From: G963665925 sp963678925
GTDB lineage: Bacteria; Bacillota; Clostridia; Peptostreptococcales; Acidaminobacteraceae
Assembly: GCA_963678925.1 (NCBI GenBank)
Contig: OY787533.1
Location: forward strand, 124,001-188,000
Length of the DNA: 64,000 bases
Direction of reading: 5' to 3'
Part shown: piece by piece, positions 18,581 to 26,332 of the stretch
How positions within the stretch are numbered: position 1 is the first letter of the stretch
How the letters are laid out: each line of letters opens with the position of its first letter
The notes under the pieces: generated by a model
Told to the model about the DNA's origin: nothing
Database searches by the model: none
What the model saw: only the letters and a program-made list of their open reading frames with translations
Program-made: the position numbers and the translations under genes

Positions 18581-19294
18581 TCAATGCTTAGAATGCATTT
18601 TACGAAATTCCTTTGGTGTCATATGCTCTAAACACTTAAAACTCCTTGTTAATGAAGCATTATGCTCATAGCCAACTAGCTGTGCTATTTGAGCCAGTGT
18701 GTATGATGTTGTAAGCAGCAACTCCTTTGTCTTATTAATACGAAGTCGTTTCAGGTATGCACTTAGAGTCCAGCCAGTATAGCGCTTAAACCAATCACTA
18801 TAGTAATTAGATGCATAGCCTTCAATTCTTGCTAACTCCTCCAGAGTAACGCTCCTATCATAATGTTTCTTCAAGTATTCTATTGATGCAGGCTCTGAGT
18901 TCTTGAAAAGATCGCAGTAAATGTATCGAAATAAATTATTCATTGATGCGGTAGAGTCATTACTCCTGCATTCCTGCAGCATCAGTTTTTTTACAAGTTC
19001 CCACTTTTCATTCATTAGAATGAGTTTTCCACCATGATTTTGTACGATATCATCTGCTGTAATAAAATGATTTGGAACATCTAGTACCAAAAATAAATTA
19101 TCTGTATATGAAGCATACTTATGCTCTGATCCTGGCGGTAGGAATAACATCTTCGCTCCATCAACCGCAATATTCAGCGTTTTTGTCTCAACAATAAGCT
19201 CACCATTTGTAGGAACAATCATCTGTCCATAATCATGCGTATGCGTCTTACTATATTTTTCATATTTCCTGAATCCATAATCAATGTTTCTCAC
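18581..19294 (-). CDS. AraC-family regulator with cupin sensor
   Basis: 237 residues from GTG 19294, chosen because GAGG lies about 8 nt upstream; a TTG at 19300 is too close. The N-terminal half is a cupin-like domain ('HTHDYGQMIVPTNGELIVET', 'LFLPPGSEHKYA'). The C-terminal 100 residues hold two helix-turn-helix motifs: 'VTLEELARIEGYASNYYSDWFKRYTGWTL' and 'YTLAQIAQLVGYEHNASLTRSFKCLEHMTPKEFRK'. The likely target is the EamA transporter gene downstream on the same strand. The small ligand is unknown. Confidence 0.92.
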   Translation of the reverse strand: MRNIDYGFRKYEKYSKTHTHDYGQMIVPTNGELIVETKTLNIAVDGAKMLFLPPGSEHKYASYTDNLFLVLDVPNHFITADDIVQNHGGKLILMNEKWELVKKLMLQECRSNDSTASMNNLFRYIYCDLFKNSEPASIEYLKKHYDRSVTLEELARIEGYASNYYSDWFKRYTGWTLSAYLKRLRINKTKELLLTTSYTLAQIAQLVGYEHNASLTRSFKCLEHMTPKEFRKMHSKH

Positions 19295-19602
19295 AAGCAA
19301 ACCTCATTTCAGTAAGTCAGTGAAAATGTACATATCAATTTGTTCAAACTTAGCATGAAGGTGAATTTATGTCAACCAAAATTTACTCACCGTAATTTTG
19401 AATTTTATCAATACCGACTGCAAATAAAGATATTCATGTGTAAGGGGGCACTTCAATATTCAGAAATCTGCAGTCGGATTGATTCTGACTCAGGAAGTAT
19501 GATAGCTTTGCAATTATAAACCATTTAAGTGATTTTATATATCTACTATATCTGCAATTTGAGTTAACTACTTAACATATATCCAGATATTATTTTACGA
19601 AC
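19295..19602. other. 308-nt intergenic region with a paired inverted repeat
   Basis: No gene is seen here. CCGACTGCA (19414-19422) and TGCAGTCGG (19469-19477) are perfect reverse complements enclosing about 46 nt, including a TAAGGGGGCAC stretch unusual for this AT-rich DNA. A long hairpin, an RNA element or the ends of a tiny deleted element are all possible. Confidence 0.4.
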
Positions 19603-20508
19603 TTAGCGAAAAGCATTCACCCGTTTTAGCTTTGTTACCCTTATTCTTTCCAGCATATGAGAAGACATCAGACCTGCCAGTATAATGAGTATCCCCATCA
19701 TTCTAAGAAGACTCAATTCCTCCCCTAAAAATATAAAACTAAGAACCACAGCACTTGCTGGGCTAAGTGCGCAAAACATACCCGCACGCTCTGCCGATGT
19801 CTTGCTTTGAGCAAGCGGCTGGAGGGTAAAACCAAACACACTGCATACAATGGCTAGTGCAATTATAATCTGCATCTCGAATACACTCTGTGGAAATCTC
19901 GGCGTTTCAAAAGCAAAAGCTGACAAAGTGCTAAACACGCCCATAAATCCAACTTGAACAATGCCTAATGCAAGCGGATCTTCCTTTCTGCTAAACCGTG
20001 CAGTCAAAATAATTGCGACCCCATAGAGTAATGCCGCTATAAGTCCAAGACCTTCCCCCAGTGATAAGTTTAAACCTGCACCTTCAAAGGTAATCAGTAC
20101 GACACCTGTAAAAGTCAAGAGTACACTAAAAACTACATGCTTCTTTATGCCCCGATGCTGAATGATGGCCTCTATTAATGGGACAAATACGATCGCTGTA
20201 TTTTCAAGAAGTGCTACAGTAGATACATCTGTTGTTTTCAGTGCTGTAATTTCAGCCGTCATCACAGATACAAACGCTAGCCCTAAAACCATACCATGTA
20301 GTATTGTATCCTTTGAAATCAGTTTCAATTTGTTCCATCCAAAGGGCAATAAAATCACAAATGCCAACATAAACCTGAGGCTCAACAAATTGAATATCCC
20401 CATACTCTGAATGACCATCTTAGTCATAATGAATGAGGTGCTTCTTGCCAATATAATCATTGCTAAAAGCACTTCTGCTTTATTATCGAATTTTATCCTT
20501 TTTTCCAT
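19603..20508 (-). CDS. EamA-family (DMT) transporter
   Basis: 301 residues from ATG 20508, with AGGAGG 9 nt upstream; an ATG at 20532 precedes that site and was rejected. Ten helices form two EamA repeats; the first begins 'AEVLLAMIILARSTSFIMTKM' and the second 'EGLGLIAALLYGVAIILTARFS'. The family's 'SPASAVVLSFIFLGEELSLL' loop is present near the end. It is divergent from the LysR gene at 20637, so that regulator probably controls it. Cargo unknown. Confidence 0.92.
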   Translation of the reverse strand: MEKRIKFDNKAEVLLAMIILARSTSFIMTKMVIQSMGIFNLLSLRFMLAFVILLPFGWNKLKLISKDTILHGMVLGLAFVSVMTAEITALKTTDVSTVALLENTAIVFVPLIEAIIQHRGIKKHVVFSVLLTFTGVVLITFEGAGLNLSLGEGLGLIAALLYGVAIILTARFSRKEDPLALGIVQVGFMGVFSTLSAFAFETPRFPQSVFEMQIIIALAIVCSVFGFTLQPLAQSKTSAERAGMFCALSPASAVVLSFIFLGEELSLLRMMGILIILAGLMSSHMLERIRVTKLKRVNAFR

Positions 20509-20636
20509 TGGAAATGCCTCCTGCCTTTTCATGAATCAAATATAACATTATAATATACTTGAGAATAGCGCGAATATATCAAAGGTAATTTGAGTAAATG
20601 TCAAATACAATCATTGAAATTCAAAGGAGGACAAGG

Positions 20637-21506
20637 ATGGATTCGACTAAGTGTAAAGCACTCATCACCGTACTTGAATGTGGCAGCTTGTCAGGTGCTG
20701 CCGAAATATTAGGATACACGCCTTCTGGCATGAGCCGTATGATTGCTTCTATTGAACAAGATACAGGTTTTCCACTGCTCCTTCGCAGTCGAAAAGGCAT
20801 TGAAGCCACTAGTGAATGTAAAAAGCTACTCCCAACCATTCGCAAACTAAGCCATTACGGAGAACAATATAAGCAACTCGTTGCACAACTCAATGGTATT
20901 GAGTCTGGAGAAATACACATAGGAACTTCATATCGCACATATTATCCCTGGTTGATGACCATTATTTCGGAATTTTTAGAAGTGCATCCCAACATTAAAA
21001 TACATTTAAGCGATGGTGTGAGTACAGAACTACTTACATGTTTGGAACAACATACACTAGATTTATGTATCATTAGTGAGCGTGAGGGAAACTTCACATG
21101 GATTCCTCTACAGGAAAATCCAATGGTGGCATGGTTACCCCCTGATCATCCATACGCAGGTTTTGATTCTGTGCCCATAAAAATTTTTGAAACAGATCCA
21201 TTTATTGAGACATGTCCAAATCAGGACACCGATAACTCTCGGCTTTTGAAACGACATCATATCAAACCAAACATTCAGTTTTCAACAACCAACACTTATG
21301 CCACTTACTGTATGGTTGAGTCAGGTCTTGGAATCACACTTACAAATGGCCTTAATGCAAGTGGCGAAAATGGGAATGTCATTGTCAAACCCCTGTCACC
21401 CCCTGAAACGATTACCCTGGGAATCGCCATCTCATCCATGGAGGTGCTTTCCCCAGCAGCACGGAAATTTGTGTCGTTTGCCAGGAACTTTACAACGGAG
21501 AAATAA
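20637..21506 (+). CDS. LysR-family regulator of the divergent EamA gene
   Basis: 289 residues from ATG 20637, placed 6 nt after AGGAGG; upstream in-frame starts lack a ribosome site. The winged helix is at residues 3-62 ('CGSLSGAAEILGYTPSGMSRMIASIEQDTGF' region), followed by a LysR substrate-binding domain ('GEIHIGTSYRTYYPWLM'). The 128-nt divergent promoter with the EamA gene is the classic arrangement of a LysR activator and its target exporter, as with LysG-LysE. Confidence 0.93.
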   Translation: MDSTKCKALITVLECGSLSGAAEILGYTPSGMSRMIASIEQDTGFPLLLRSRKGIEATSECKKLLPTIRKLSHYGEQYKQLVAQLNGIESGEIHIGTSYRTYYPWLMTIISEFLEVHPNIKIHLSDGVSTELLTCLEQHTLDLCIISEREGNFTWIPLQENPMVAWLPPDHPYAGFDSVPIKIFETDPFIETCPNQDTDNSRLLKRHHIKPNIQFSTTNTYATYCMVESGLGITLTNGLNASGENGNVIVKPLSPPETITLGIAISSMEVLSPAARKFVSFARNFTTEK

Positions 21507-21522
21507 ATCCTAAAAAAAATCA

Positions 21523-21550
21523 ACCGCCATCAAAGTTTTATGATGGCGGT
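21523..21550 (+). terminator. terminator after the LysR gene
   Basis: ACCGCCATCA (21523-21532) and TGATGGCGGT (21541-21550) make a perfect 10-bp stem 16 nt after the stop codon. An A-run before it and T-rich DNA on the other strand suggest activity in both directions. Confidence 0.8.
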
Positions 21551-21682
21551 CAAATATATGCTCTTTATTTGTGTTTGTTGGGTGTAATTTGAAATCGTGT
21601 ATATAGTTATTCAAGTATAACCTTCGATAATTTAACTTTATGAACTGGTCCTGCTCAATCAATACAGTATTGCTAAATTGCC

Positions 21683-22378
21683 CTAACCATCGATATCCAT
21701 TAATAGTCTCTTTTCAATACTTTCCAACAACTCCCTAGAAACGCCAAGCTTCTTTTCAAATATTCCATCCAAGGTCACAAACGTGACTCTATCAGGTTTT
21801 ATTCTTTGAAACATATTCGACATTTTTTCAACAGCTTCATTTGTGTCGTTATATCCTTTTATGATTGTTATTTCTAAGTTGAACTTGCCAGAATAGTCTT
21901 CATTAAACTTTGCCATATTGGAAATATGAGCTTCTAGTGTATAACCCTCAATTGGCCGCACCAATTTTTTGAAATCCACTTCAGTTACTGCTTTTATTTC
22001 ACCAATAACCTCATCGCACTTTTCTGCAATTGCTTTATAATTCTTTTCATTAAGCAGATATCCATTTGACAGAAGTTTTACCTGAACGCCTTTCAATTTT
22101 ACCTGATCAATAATTTCACTAACTCTCGAATGGACAAGAGCCTCACCCGCAGAGTTTATAAACAATACGTCCGGTTTCAGATCCGTTAGTTTTTGTTCTA
22201 AATCAAAGATACATTCATCATAGTTATCGAAGTCGTGAATTTCATCTGTTTTATCTTTGGACCTACCAATAGGACAGAAAATACAATCAAAGTTGCAGAA
22301 CTTCTCAGGGAGAATATTTACTTCAAGATATCGTTTTTCATCCTGAATATACACCTCTTTATATTTAAAACCGTTCAT
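21683..22378 (-). CDS. radical SAM protein in the guanidine-I riboswitch operon
   Basis: 231 residues from ATG 22378 with GAAAGGGG upstream. The N-terminal 'EKFCNFDCIFCPIGR' gives the radical SAM cluster motif CX3CX2C. 'LKPDVLFINSAGEALVHSRV' and 'VKLLSNGYLL' fit the following strands of the SAM barrel. There is no C-terminal SPASM or extra cluster motif, so it is a minimal radical SAM enzyme, close in layout to those annotated as Fe-S oxidoreductases of the wyosine-synthase type. It starts 14 nt after the B3/B4 gene and shares its riboswitch-controlled transcript. The substrate is unknown; a role in handling a guanidino compound or in tRNA chemistry is inference from position. Confidence 0.85.
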   Translation of the reverse strand: MNGFKYKEVYIQDEKRYLEVNILPEKFCNFDCIFCPIGRSKDKTDEIHDFDNYDECIFDLEQKLTDLKPDVLFINSAGEALVHSRVSEIIDQVKLKGVQVKLLSNGYLLNEKNYKAIAEKCDEVIGEIKAVTEVDFKKLVRPIEGYTLEAHISNMAKFNEDYSGKFNLEITIIKGYNDTNEAVEKMSNMFQRIKPDRVTFVTLDGIFEKKLGVSRELLESIEKRLLMDIDG

Positions 22379-22392
22379 AAAAACCCCTTTCA

Positions 22393-23097
22393 TTAAAACT
22401 CTATAGTTCTTCTCTCGTTATCTAGAACATATACTTTACATTCGCCGTCAAGTTTCCGTGTTATTTGTTCTTCTAGATAGTTTAGCGCAGAATTAAATTC
22501 AGCATCCCTTTCACTGTCCACAGACTCAATGCATAAAAAGGCATTCTTCGTCTCTTCAGTTAACATAGTCCGAACTGCCTCTCTCCAATTCCAGCAACGG
22601 CATATCGCACCTGCTTCATCCTTGTAAATCAATTCTCCAACAAGCGGTGGTTCACTTTTATCACTTCCTAATGTAACGAAATCTTCTTCACCACTTGCTA
22701 AGGTAAGTTTGATATTACCATCGAACTTATCCATATCTTCACCACCATTAGGAAGTCCATAGAGTAATGAGCAGGAATTATATATATCTACCAGCGGATT
22801 AATATTACTAATTTCGTTACCTTTGCTAACCCTTTTTAGCAATGCCTCTATTGAAGAGCGTGCACCTTTTTTAGTTTTGAATTTCTTAAATGCATCACGC
22901 CATACGCTGATAACTCGATTTTCGCTCAAATTCTCAGCACCAAGGTGCTTCAGTGCCTCAGATTGGGCTTGCAATAACATTTTAGAATAATCATCTGCAA
23001 CTCCATAAGAATTATTAACGTTGTTTGCAATGACAATACCGATTTTAGCATTCGGAAACATTTCCCAGAACACATCTTCAATAATAAATTCTCTCAT
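22393..23097 (-). CDS. stand-alone B3/B4-domain protein, candidate aminoacyl-tRNA deacylase (CtdA-like)
   Basis: 234 residues from ATG 23097, with GGGAGAAGG upstream. The body matches the B3/B4 editing domain of the phenylalanyl-tRNA synthetase beta subunit as a free-standing protein: 'NPLVDIYNSCSLLYGLPNGG', 'FDGNIKLTLASGEEDFVTLG', 'PPLVGELIYKDEAGAICRCWNWR' and 'TEETKNAFLCIESV'. Family knowledge: a free-standing B3/B4 protein called CtdA deacylates canavanyl-tRNA(Arg) in canavanine-using bacteria. Here the gene lies directly behind a guanidine-I riboswitch, 1.3 kb from a PLP gamma-lyase, which favours that role. The substrate assignment is inference; other mischarged tRNAs remain possible. 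Confidence 0.82.
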   Translation of the reverse strand: MREFIIEDVFWEMFPNAKIGIVIANNVNNSYGVADDYSKMLLQAQSEALKHLGAENLSENRVISVWRDAFKKFKTKKGARSSIEALLKRVSKGNEISNINPLVDIYNSCSLLYGLPNGGEDMDKFDGNIKLTLASGEEDFVTLGSDKSEPPLVGELIYKDEAGAICRCWNWREAVRTMLTEETKNAFLCIESVDSERDAEFNSALNYLEEQITRKLDGECKVYVLDNERRTIEF

Positions 23098-23154
23098 TTT
23101 TCCTTCTCCCTTCAAAGCTTTCCGGGTTGAACACGAACATTACTTACACTAAAA

Positions 23155-23268
23155 ACAAAAAAGCCTGAGAAATATAATTAAATATCTCCCAGGCTTTTAT
23201 CCTTCCGTGTACACATGTCTGTGCGTTTTCTCTCGGACCTGCTAGCAATTGCTACGGAACCCTAGAAA
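23155..23268 (-). promoter_or_regulatory. guanidine-I (ykkC) riboswitch before the B3/B4-radical SAM operon
   Basis: Read on the minus strand, it has the ykkC signature in order: 'CTAGGGTTCCG', a variable hairpin (TAGCAATTGCTA), 'GGTCCGAGAGAAAAC', a second variable hairpin, 'ACACGGAAGGATAAAAGCC' and 'TGGGAGA'. The last part pairs with TCTCAGGC about 20 nt further on to form an intrinsic terminator ending in T6, so ligand binding would compete with termination. The 'GGATAAAAGCC' form is that of the guanidine subtype rather than the ppGpp/PRPP variants, as far as the eye can judge. The start codon it controls is at 23097. Confidence 0.93.
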
Positions 23269-23293
23269 ACTTTTCGTATGTTTAATTAACATC

Positions 23294-23322
23294 ATCCTAC
23301 TAAACATAATTTCATTTGTCAA
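23294..23322 (-). promoter_or_regulatory. promoter of the riboswitch-controlled B3/B4 operon
   Basis: On the minus strand a consensus -35 TTGACA (23317-23322) and a -10-like TAGGAT (23294-23299) are separated by exactly 17 nt and lie just before the riboswitch. Confidence 0.7.
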
Positions 23323-23498
23323 CTTTTGATTACAATACTTCCTTACTTTCACATTCCGTAATCTTCCCTGGAATATATACTTCAATATTGATAATGAGTA
23401 TGACTGAATAATAATTATATGCTACAATGCCATTGTACTATCTAGACTTCTCCAACAGTTGAAAATAACCCATTCAACATTCTGATGAGGTGATTATT

Positions 23499-24377
23499 AT
23501 GTCAATAGAATCATATAAAATATTCGATGCTGTAGTAAGACATCAAAGTTTTGTTCGTGCAGCGGAAAGCATCAATTTGACCCCCTCTGCGGTCAGTAGA
23601 TCAATTAACGCCTTAGAAAACAAGCTCGGATTTCAACTGTTCATACGAAACAGAAAGGGGTCTAAACTCACACGTGACGGCGAGCAAATTTACCCACTAA
23701 TACGATCCATACTAAATGCTGAAGAATCTCTTATTCAATATTCGTCCCAGATTCTTGGATTGGAATGTGGCTCTGTCATTATTGGTGCATTTAGCAGTGT
23801 TTGCAGCAATTGGATTCCAGATATAATTGAAACGTTTAGCACACTGTATCCTAATATTCACATTCAAATAATGCAAGGTGATTATGAAGATGTAGTTTCT
23901 TGGACAAAAGACGGCATTATTGACATTGGATTCGCCAGTTTACCACTAGATAACACGCTCATTGAAACACCACTCATTGAAGACCGTTTATTATGCATCA
24001 CGCCAAAGAATTTCAAATCAAAACACCCTGACTTCGTTCAGATTGAAGAAATACAAAATCAATCTTTTGTACTACAACGTGACGGTTATAACTTAGATAC
24101 GATCTCATTAATTAGAAAGAATTCACTTGATATACACCCAGAGTTCTTTATTGATGATGACCAAGCAATTCTTGCCATTGTAGAAAAAGGGCTTGGCATC
24201 AGTATTGTTCCAGAGTTAATTTTGAAAAGGCTTCAGTTTGATGTTAATGTTTATCCGTTTGAACCCAATGAGTTCAGAACAATCGGTCTTATAACCAAAC
24301 CTAACCAACGTCTTTCACCCGCCGCAAAAAAGGTCTTTGAACACATTGTTCAATATGCAAAGAATCACCTAATATGA
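23499..24377 (+). CDS. LysR-family regulator in the riboswitch locus
   Basis: 292 residues from ATG 23499 with GAGGTG upstream; the in-frame GTG at 23490 lies within that site. The winged helix covers residues 1-60 ('QSFVRAAESINLTPSAVSRSINALENKLGFQLF' region) and the effector domain follows. It is divergent from the B3/B4 operon and convergent with the PLP gamma-lyase. LysR regulators are found with canavanine gamma-lyase genes in proteobacteria; whether this one regulates the lyase is inference. Confidence 0.92.
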   Translation: MSIESYKIFDAVVRHQSFVRAAESINLTPSAVSRSINALENKLGFQLFIRNRKGSKLTRDGEQIYPLIRSILNAEESLIQYSSQILGLECGSVIIGAFSSVCSNWIPDIIETFSTLYPNIHIQIMQGDYEDVVSWTKDGIIDIGFASLPLDNTLIETPLIEDRLLCITPKNFKSKHPDFVQIEEIQNQSFVLQRDGYNLDTISLIRKNSLDIHPEFFIDDDQAILAIVEKGLGISIVPELILKRLQFDVNVYPFEPNEFRTIGLITKPNQRLSPAAKKVFEHIVQYAKNHLI

Positions 24378-24397
24378 CATACCCTAATTAGTGCGTC

Positions 24398-24422
24398 GAA
24401 GGATTCTTGTTTCGAATCCTTC
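24398..24422. terminator. bidirectional terminator between LysR and gamma-lyase
   Basis: GAAGGATTC (24398-24406) and GAATCCTTC (24414-24422), extended by outer GCG/CGC pairing, lie between the two convergent stop codons. Confidence 0.65.
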
Positions 24423-24431
24423 AACGCTCGT

Positions 24432-25655
24432 TTACAAGTTAAGTTGCAACTTGACCTTGTTTAATGCTAGGTCCAGATCATTTATGATATCTTCAGCATT
24501 TTCAATTCCGATAGAAAGTCTAACTTGCCCATCAGCAATATCCGCATTTTCACGTTCTTCTTTAGTTAATGACGCATGGCTCATTGATGCGGAATGTTGA
24601 ATAAGCGAATCAACATTCCCAAGAGAAGTTGCTAAACTAAATAGATCCACACTATCCATCAATAGCTTTCCGGCATCAAATCCACCTCTAACATTAAAGC
24701 TAATCATACCTCCAAAATTCTTCATTTGTTTCCTTGCTACTTCATGGCCCACATGGGTTGGCAGTCCAGGATAATATACTTTTTCAACCATCTCATGGTT
24801 TTCTAAAAACTGTGCAACCTTCATAGCATTTGCGCAATGTACTTCCATTCTCACACCCAGTGTTTTAATCCCCTTTGACAGCGCAGCCGCATCAGCTGGC
24901 GACATTACACCACCAATCCACTTGAGATAGTCACTATCCATCTTATGAATGAGTTCCTTACACCCAACAATTGCACCACCGATTATGTCACCATGTCCAT
25001 TCAAATACTTTGTAACTGAGTGCAATACAATATCTGCGCCAAGTGAAATTGGCTGTTGTAAATATGGCGTGGCAAAAGTATTGTCGACATACATGAGTGT
25101 GCCCTTCTCTTTAGCAATTTCAGAAACTTTTCTTAAATCGGTAATTGCAAGCGTTGGATTACTTGGTGATTCAACATAAATAATTTTAGTGTTCGGCTTC
25201 ACGGCATTTCGGATGTTTTCAACCGAATTAGATGAAACATTCACAAAAGACACTTCTATCCCAAACCTAGGTAAAATATTTTTCATGAATCCAAAAGTGC
25301 CACCATAAACCGTATCAGCTGCAACTACATGATCCCCGCAATTTAAGACAGCAAGTAATGCCGTAGTAATTGCACCCATACCTGATCCTGCCATTAAGGC
25401 AGCCTCTGCGCCTTCCAGTGCTGCAATCTTTCTCTGTACAGCATGTACTGTTGGATTTCCATATCTTGTATAAGCGTAATACTTACCCTCTGGATCACCA
25501 TAGCCTGCAGCTATAGCTTCTTCAACGTCTTTCATAACAAATGTGGATGTTCTATAAATTGGTGCAATGTGTGCGCCTGTAACAGGACAATGATCACTTC
25601 CAGCATGAATTGCTTTTGTATTGAATTGCTGATTTTCAAGAACAAGTTTTGACAT
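24432..25655 (-). CDS. PLP-dependent gamma-lyase of the Cys/Met metabolism family (methionine- or canavanine-gamma-lyase type)
   Basis: 407 residues from ATG 25655, downstream of AGGAGG; an ATG at 25673 overlaps that site. Landmarks of the family are present: 'YTRYGNPT' (phosphate/neighbour-subunit Tyr-Arg), 'AGSGMGAI', 'VDNTFATPYLQQP' (PLP Asp) and the PLP lysine in 'HSVTKYLNGHGD' (about K216). The C-terminal half ('MSPADAAALSKGIKTLGVRM') is closest to methionine gamma-lyase, but the loop that carries the reactive Cys in bacterial methionine gamma-lyase reads 'VYGGTF' here, Gly for Cys. That argues for a different substrate. Beside two guanidine-I riboswitches and a B3/B4 protein, canavanine (to homoserine plus hydroxyguanidine) is an attractive one. 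Cystathionine gamma-lyase or -synthase activity is not excluded. Confidence 0.85.
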   Translation of the reverse strand: MSKLVLENQQFNTKAIHAGSDHCPVTGAHIAPIYRTSTFVMKDVEEAIAAGYGDPEGKYYAYTRYGNPTVHAVQRKIAALEGAEAALMAGSGMGAITTALLAVLNCGDHVVAADTVYGGTFGFMKNILPRFGIEVSFVNVSSNSVENIRNAVKPNTKIIYVESPSNPTLAITDLRKVSEIAKEKGTLMYVDNTFATPYLQQPISLGADIVLHSVTKYLNGHGDIIGGAIVGCKELIHKMDSDYLKWIGGVMSPADAAALSKGIKTLGVRMEVHCANAMKVAQFLENHEMVEKVYYPGLPTHVGHEVARKQMKNFGGMISFNVRGGFDAGKLLMDSVDLFSLATSLGNVDSLIQHSASMSHASLTKEERENADIADGQVRLSIGIENAEDIINDLDLALNKVKLQLNL

Positions 25656-25862
25656 TTTATCTTTCCTCCTCATATGGATAAAATACTATTTGATGCCAAG
25701 TATCACTTTACATTGTTAGTATAAGCAACACTTTGGATTGCGTAAAACGACTTTTAATCATCATAAAGATGAATATAAGTCACTTACATATTCATACGCC
25801 ATCTAGAGTTAGTCAATTTATTTGTTTACATGACTGTACAAGACAAAATTCTAATATTTTAT

Positions 25863-25891
25863 TTGACTTATTAATTTTGTGATGTTATAAT
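25863..25891 (+). promoter_or_regulatory. sigma-A promoter of the second guanidine-I riboswitch transcript
   Basis: TTGACT (25863-25868), a 17-nt spacer and a perfect TATAAT (25886-25891) lie about 40 nt before the riboswitch. The rest of the 25656-25931 gap holds the gamma-lyase promoter on the other strand; nothing else was recognised. Confidence 0.8.
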
Positions 25892-25931
25892 CCAAACAAA
25901 ATCATAGCTATGATGTAAATGAATTTCATAT

Positions 25932-26053
25932 AGAAAGTTTTCTAGGGTTCCGCAGTTTATTGCTGGCTGGTCCGAGAGAAAACGCTCATGTTCATGAGTA
26001 CACGGAAGGATAAAAGCCTGGGAGATATTATAAAATATTTCCCAGGCTTTTTT
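25932..26053 (+). promoter_or_regulatory. guanidine-I (ykkC) riboswitch before the small ORF and DMT transporter
   Basis: In order: 'TCTAGGGTTCCG', a hairpin, 'GGTCCGAGAGAAAACGC', a hairpin (CTCATGTTCATGAG), 'ACACGGAAGGATAAAAGCC', then 'TGGGAGATATT', which pairs with 'AATATTTCCCAGGC' followed by T7 as an intrinsic terminator. The conserved parts are nearly identical to the copy at 23155-23268, while both variable hairpins differ in sequence. Confidence 0.95.
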
Positions 26054-26158
26054 ATTGTTTTAAAGGCATAAATTTACAGCATAATCGATTATTTAAGTGA
26101 ATTGAAAATTCGTATTCTACCACCTAGCAGTCAGTTAAAATTCTAAGGAGGACTAAAA

Positions 26159-26332
26159 ATGAGAAAAGTAAAAATCAATGATAATAGCAGCACTAAGCTA
26201 AATGGTAATAAAAATCAAATAAGTAATCTAAAAAAACATGATTGTAAAGGATTTGATTTTAATTGTTCGTTTAGTAATAACGATATCTTCCGCGCTTTGA
26301 AATATTATAGGAGACATATCTATGTATATTAA
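26159..26332 (+). CDS. 57-residue small ORF, first gene after the riboswitch
   Basis: ATG 26159 lies 9 nt after AAGGAGG (26143-26149), a better ribosome site than most genes here. The product is short, Asn/Lys-rich and polar at the start ('MRKVKINDNSSTKLNGNKNQ'), with two Cys ('HDCKGFDFNC') and a basic end 'YYRRHIYVY'. Its last codons overlap the start of the transporter gene by 11 nt, implying translational coupling. No family is recognised. It could be a leader peptide coupling translation, a small partner of the pump, or a degraded first subunit of a paired SMR-type pump; the strong ribosome site favours real translation. Confidence 0.6.
   Translation: MRKVKINDNSSTKLNGNKNQISNLKKHDCKGFDFNCSFSNNDIFRALKYYRRHIYVY

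Noticed and set aside
22393..23097. B3/B4 protein as a fragment of phenylalanyl-tRNA synthetase
   Set aside because: The length and an independent start with a good ribosome site show a complete stand-alone protein; no other PheT domains adjoin.
24432..25655. Firm annotation as methionine gamma-lyase
   Set aside because: The diagnostic Cys loop differs and the neighbourhood favours a guanidino substrate, so only the family is named.
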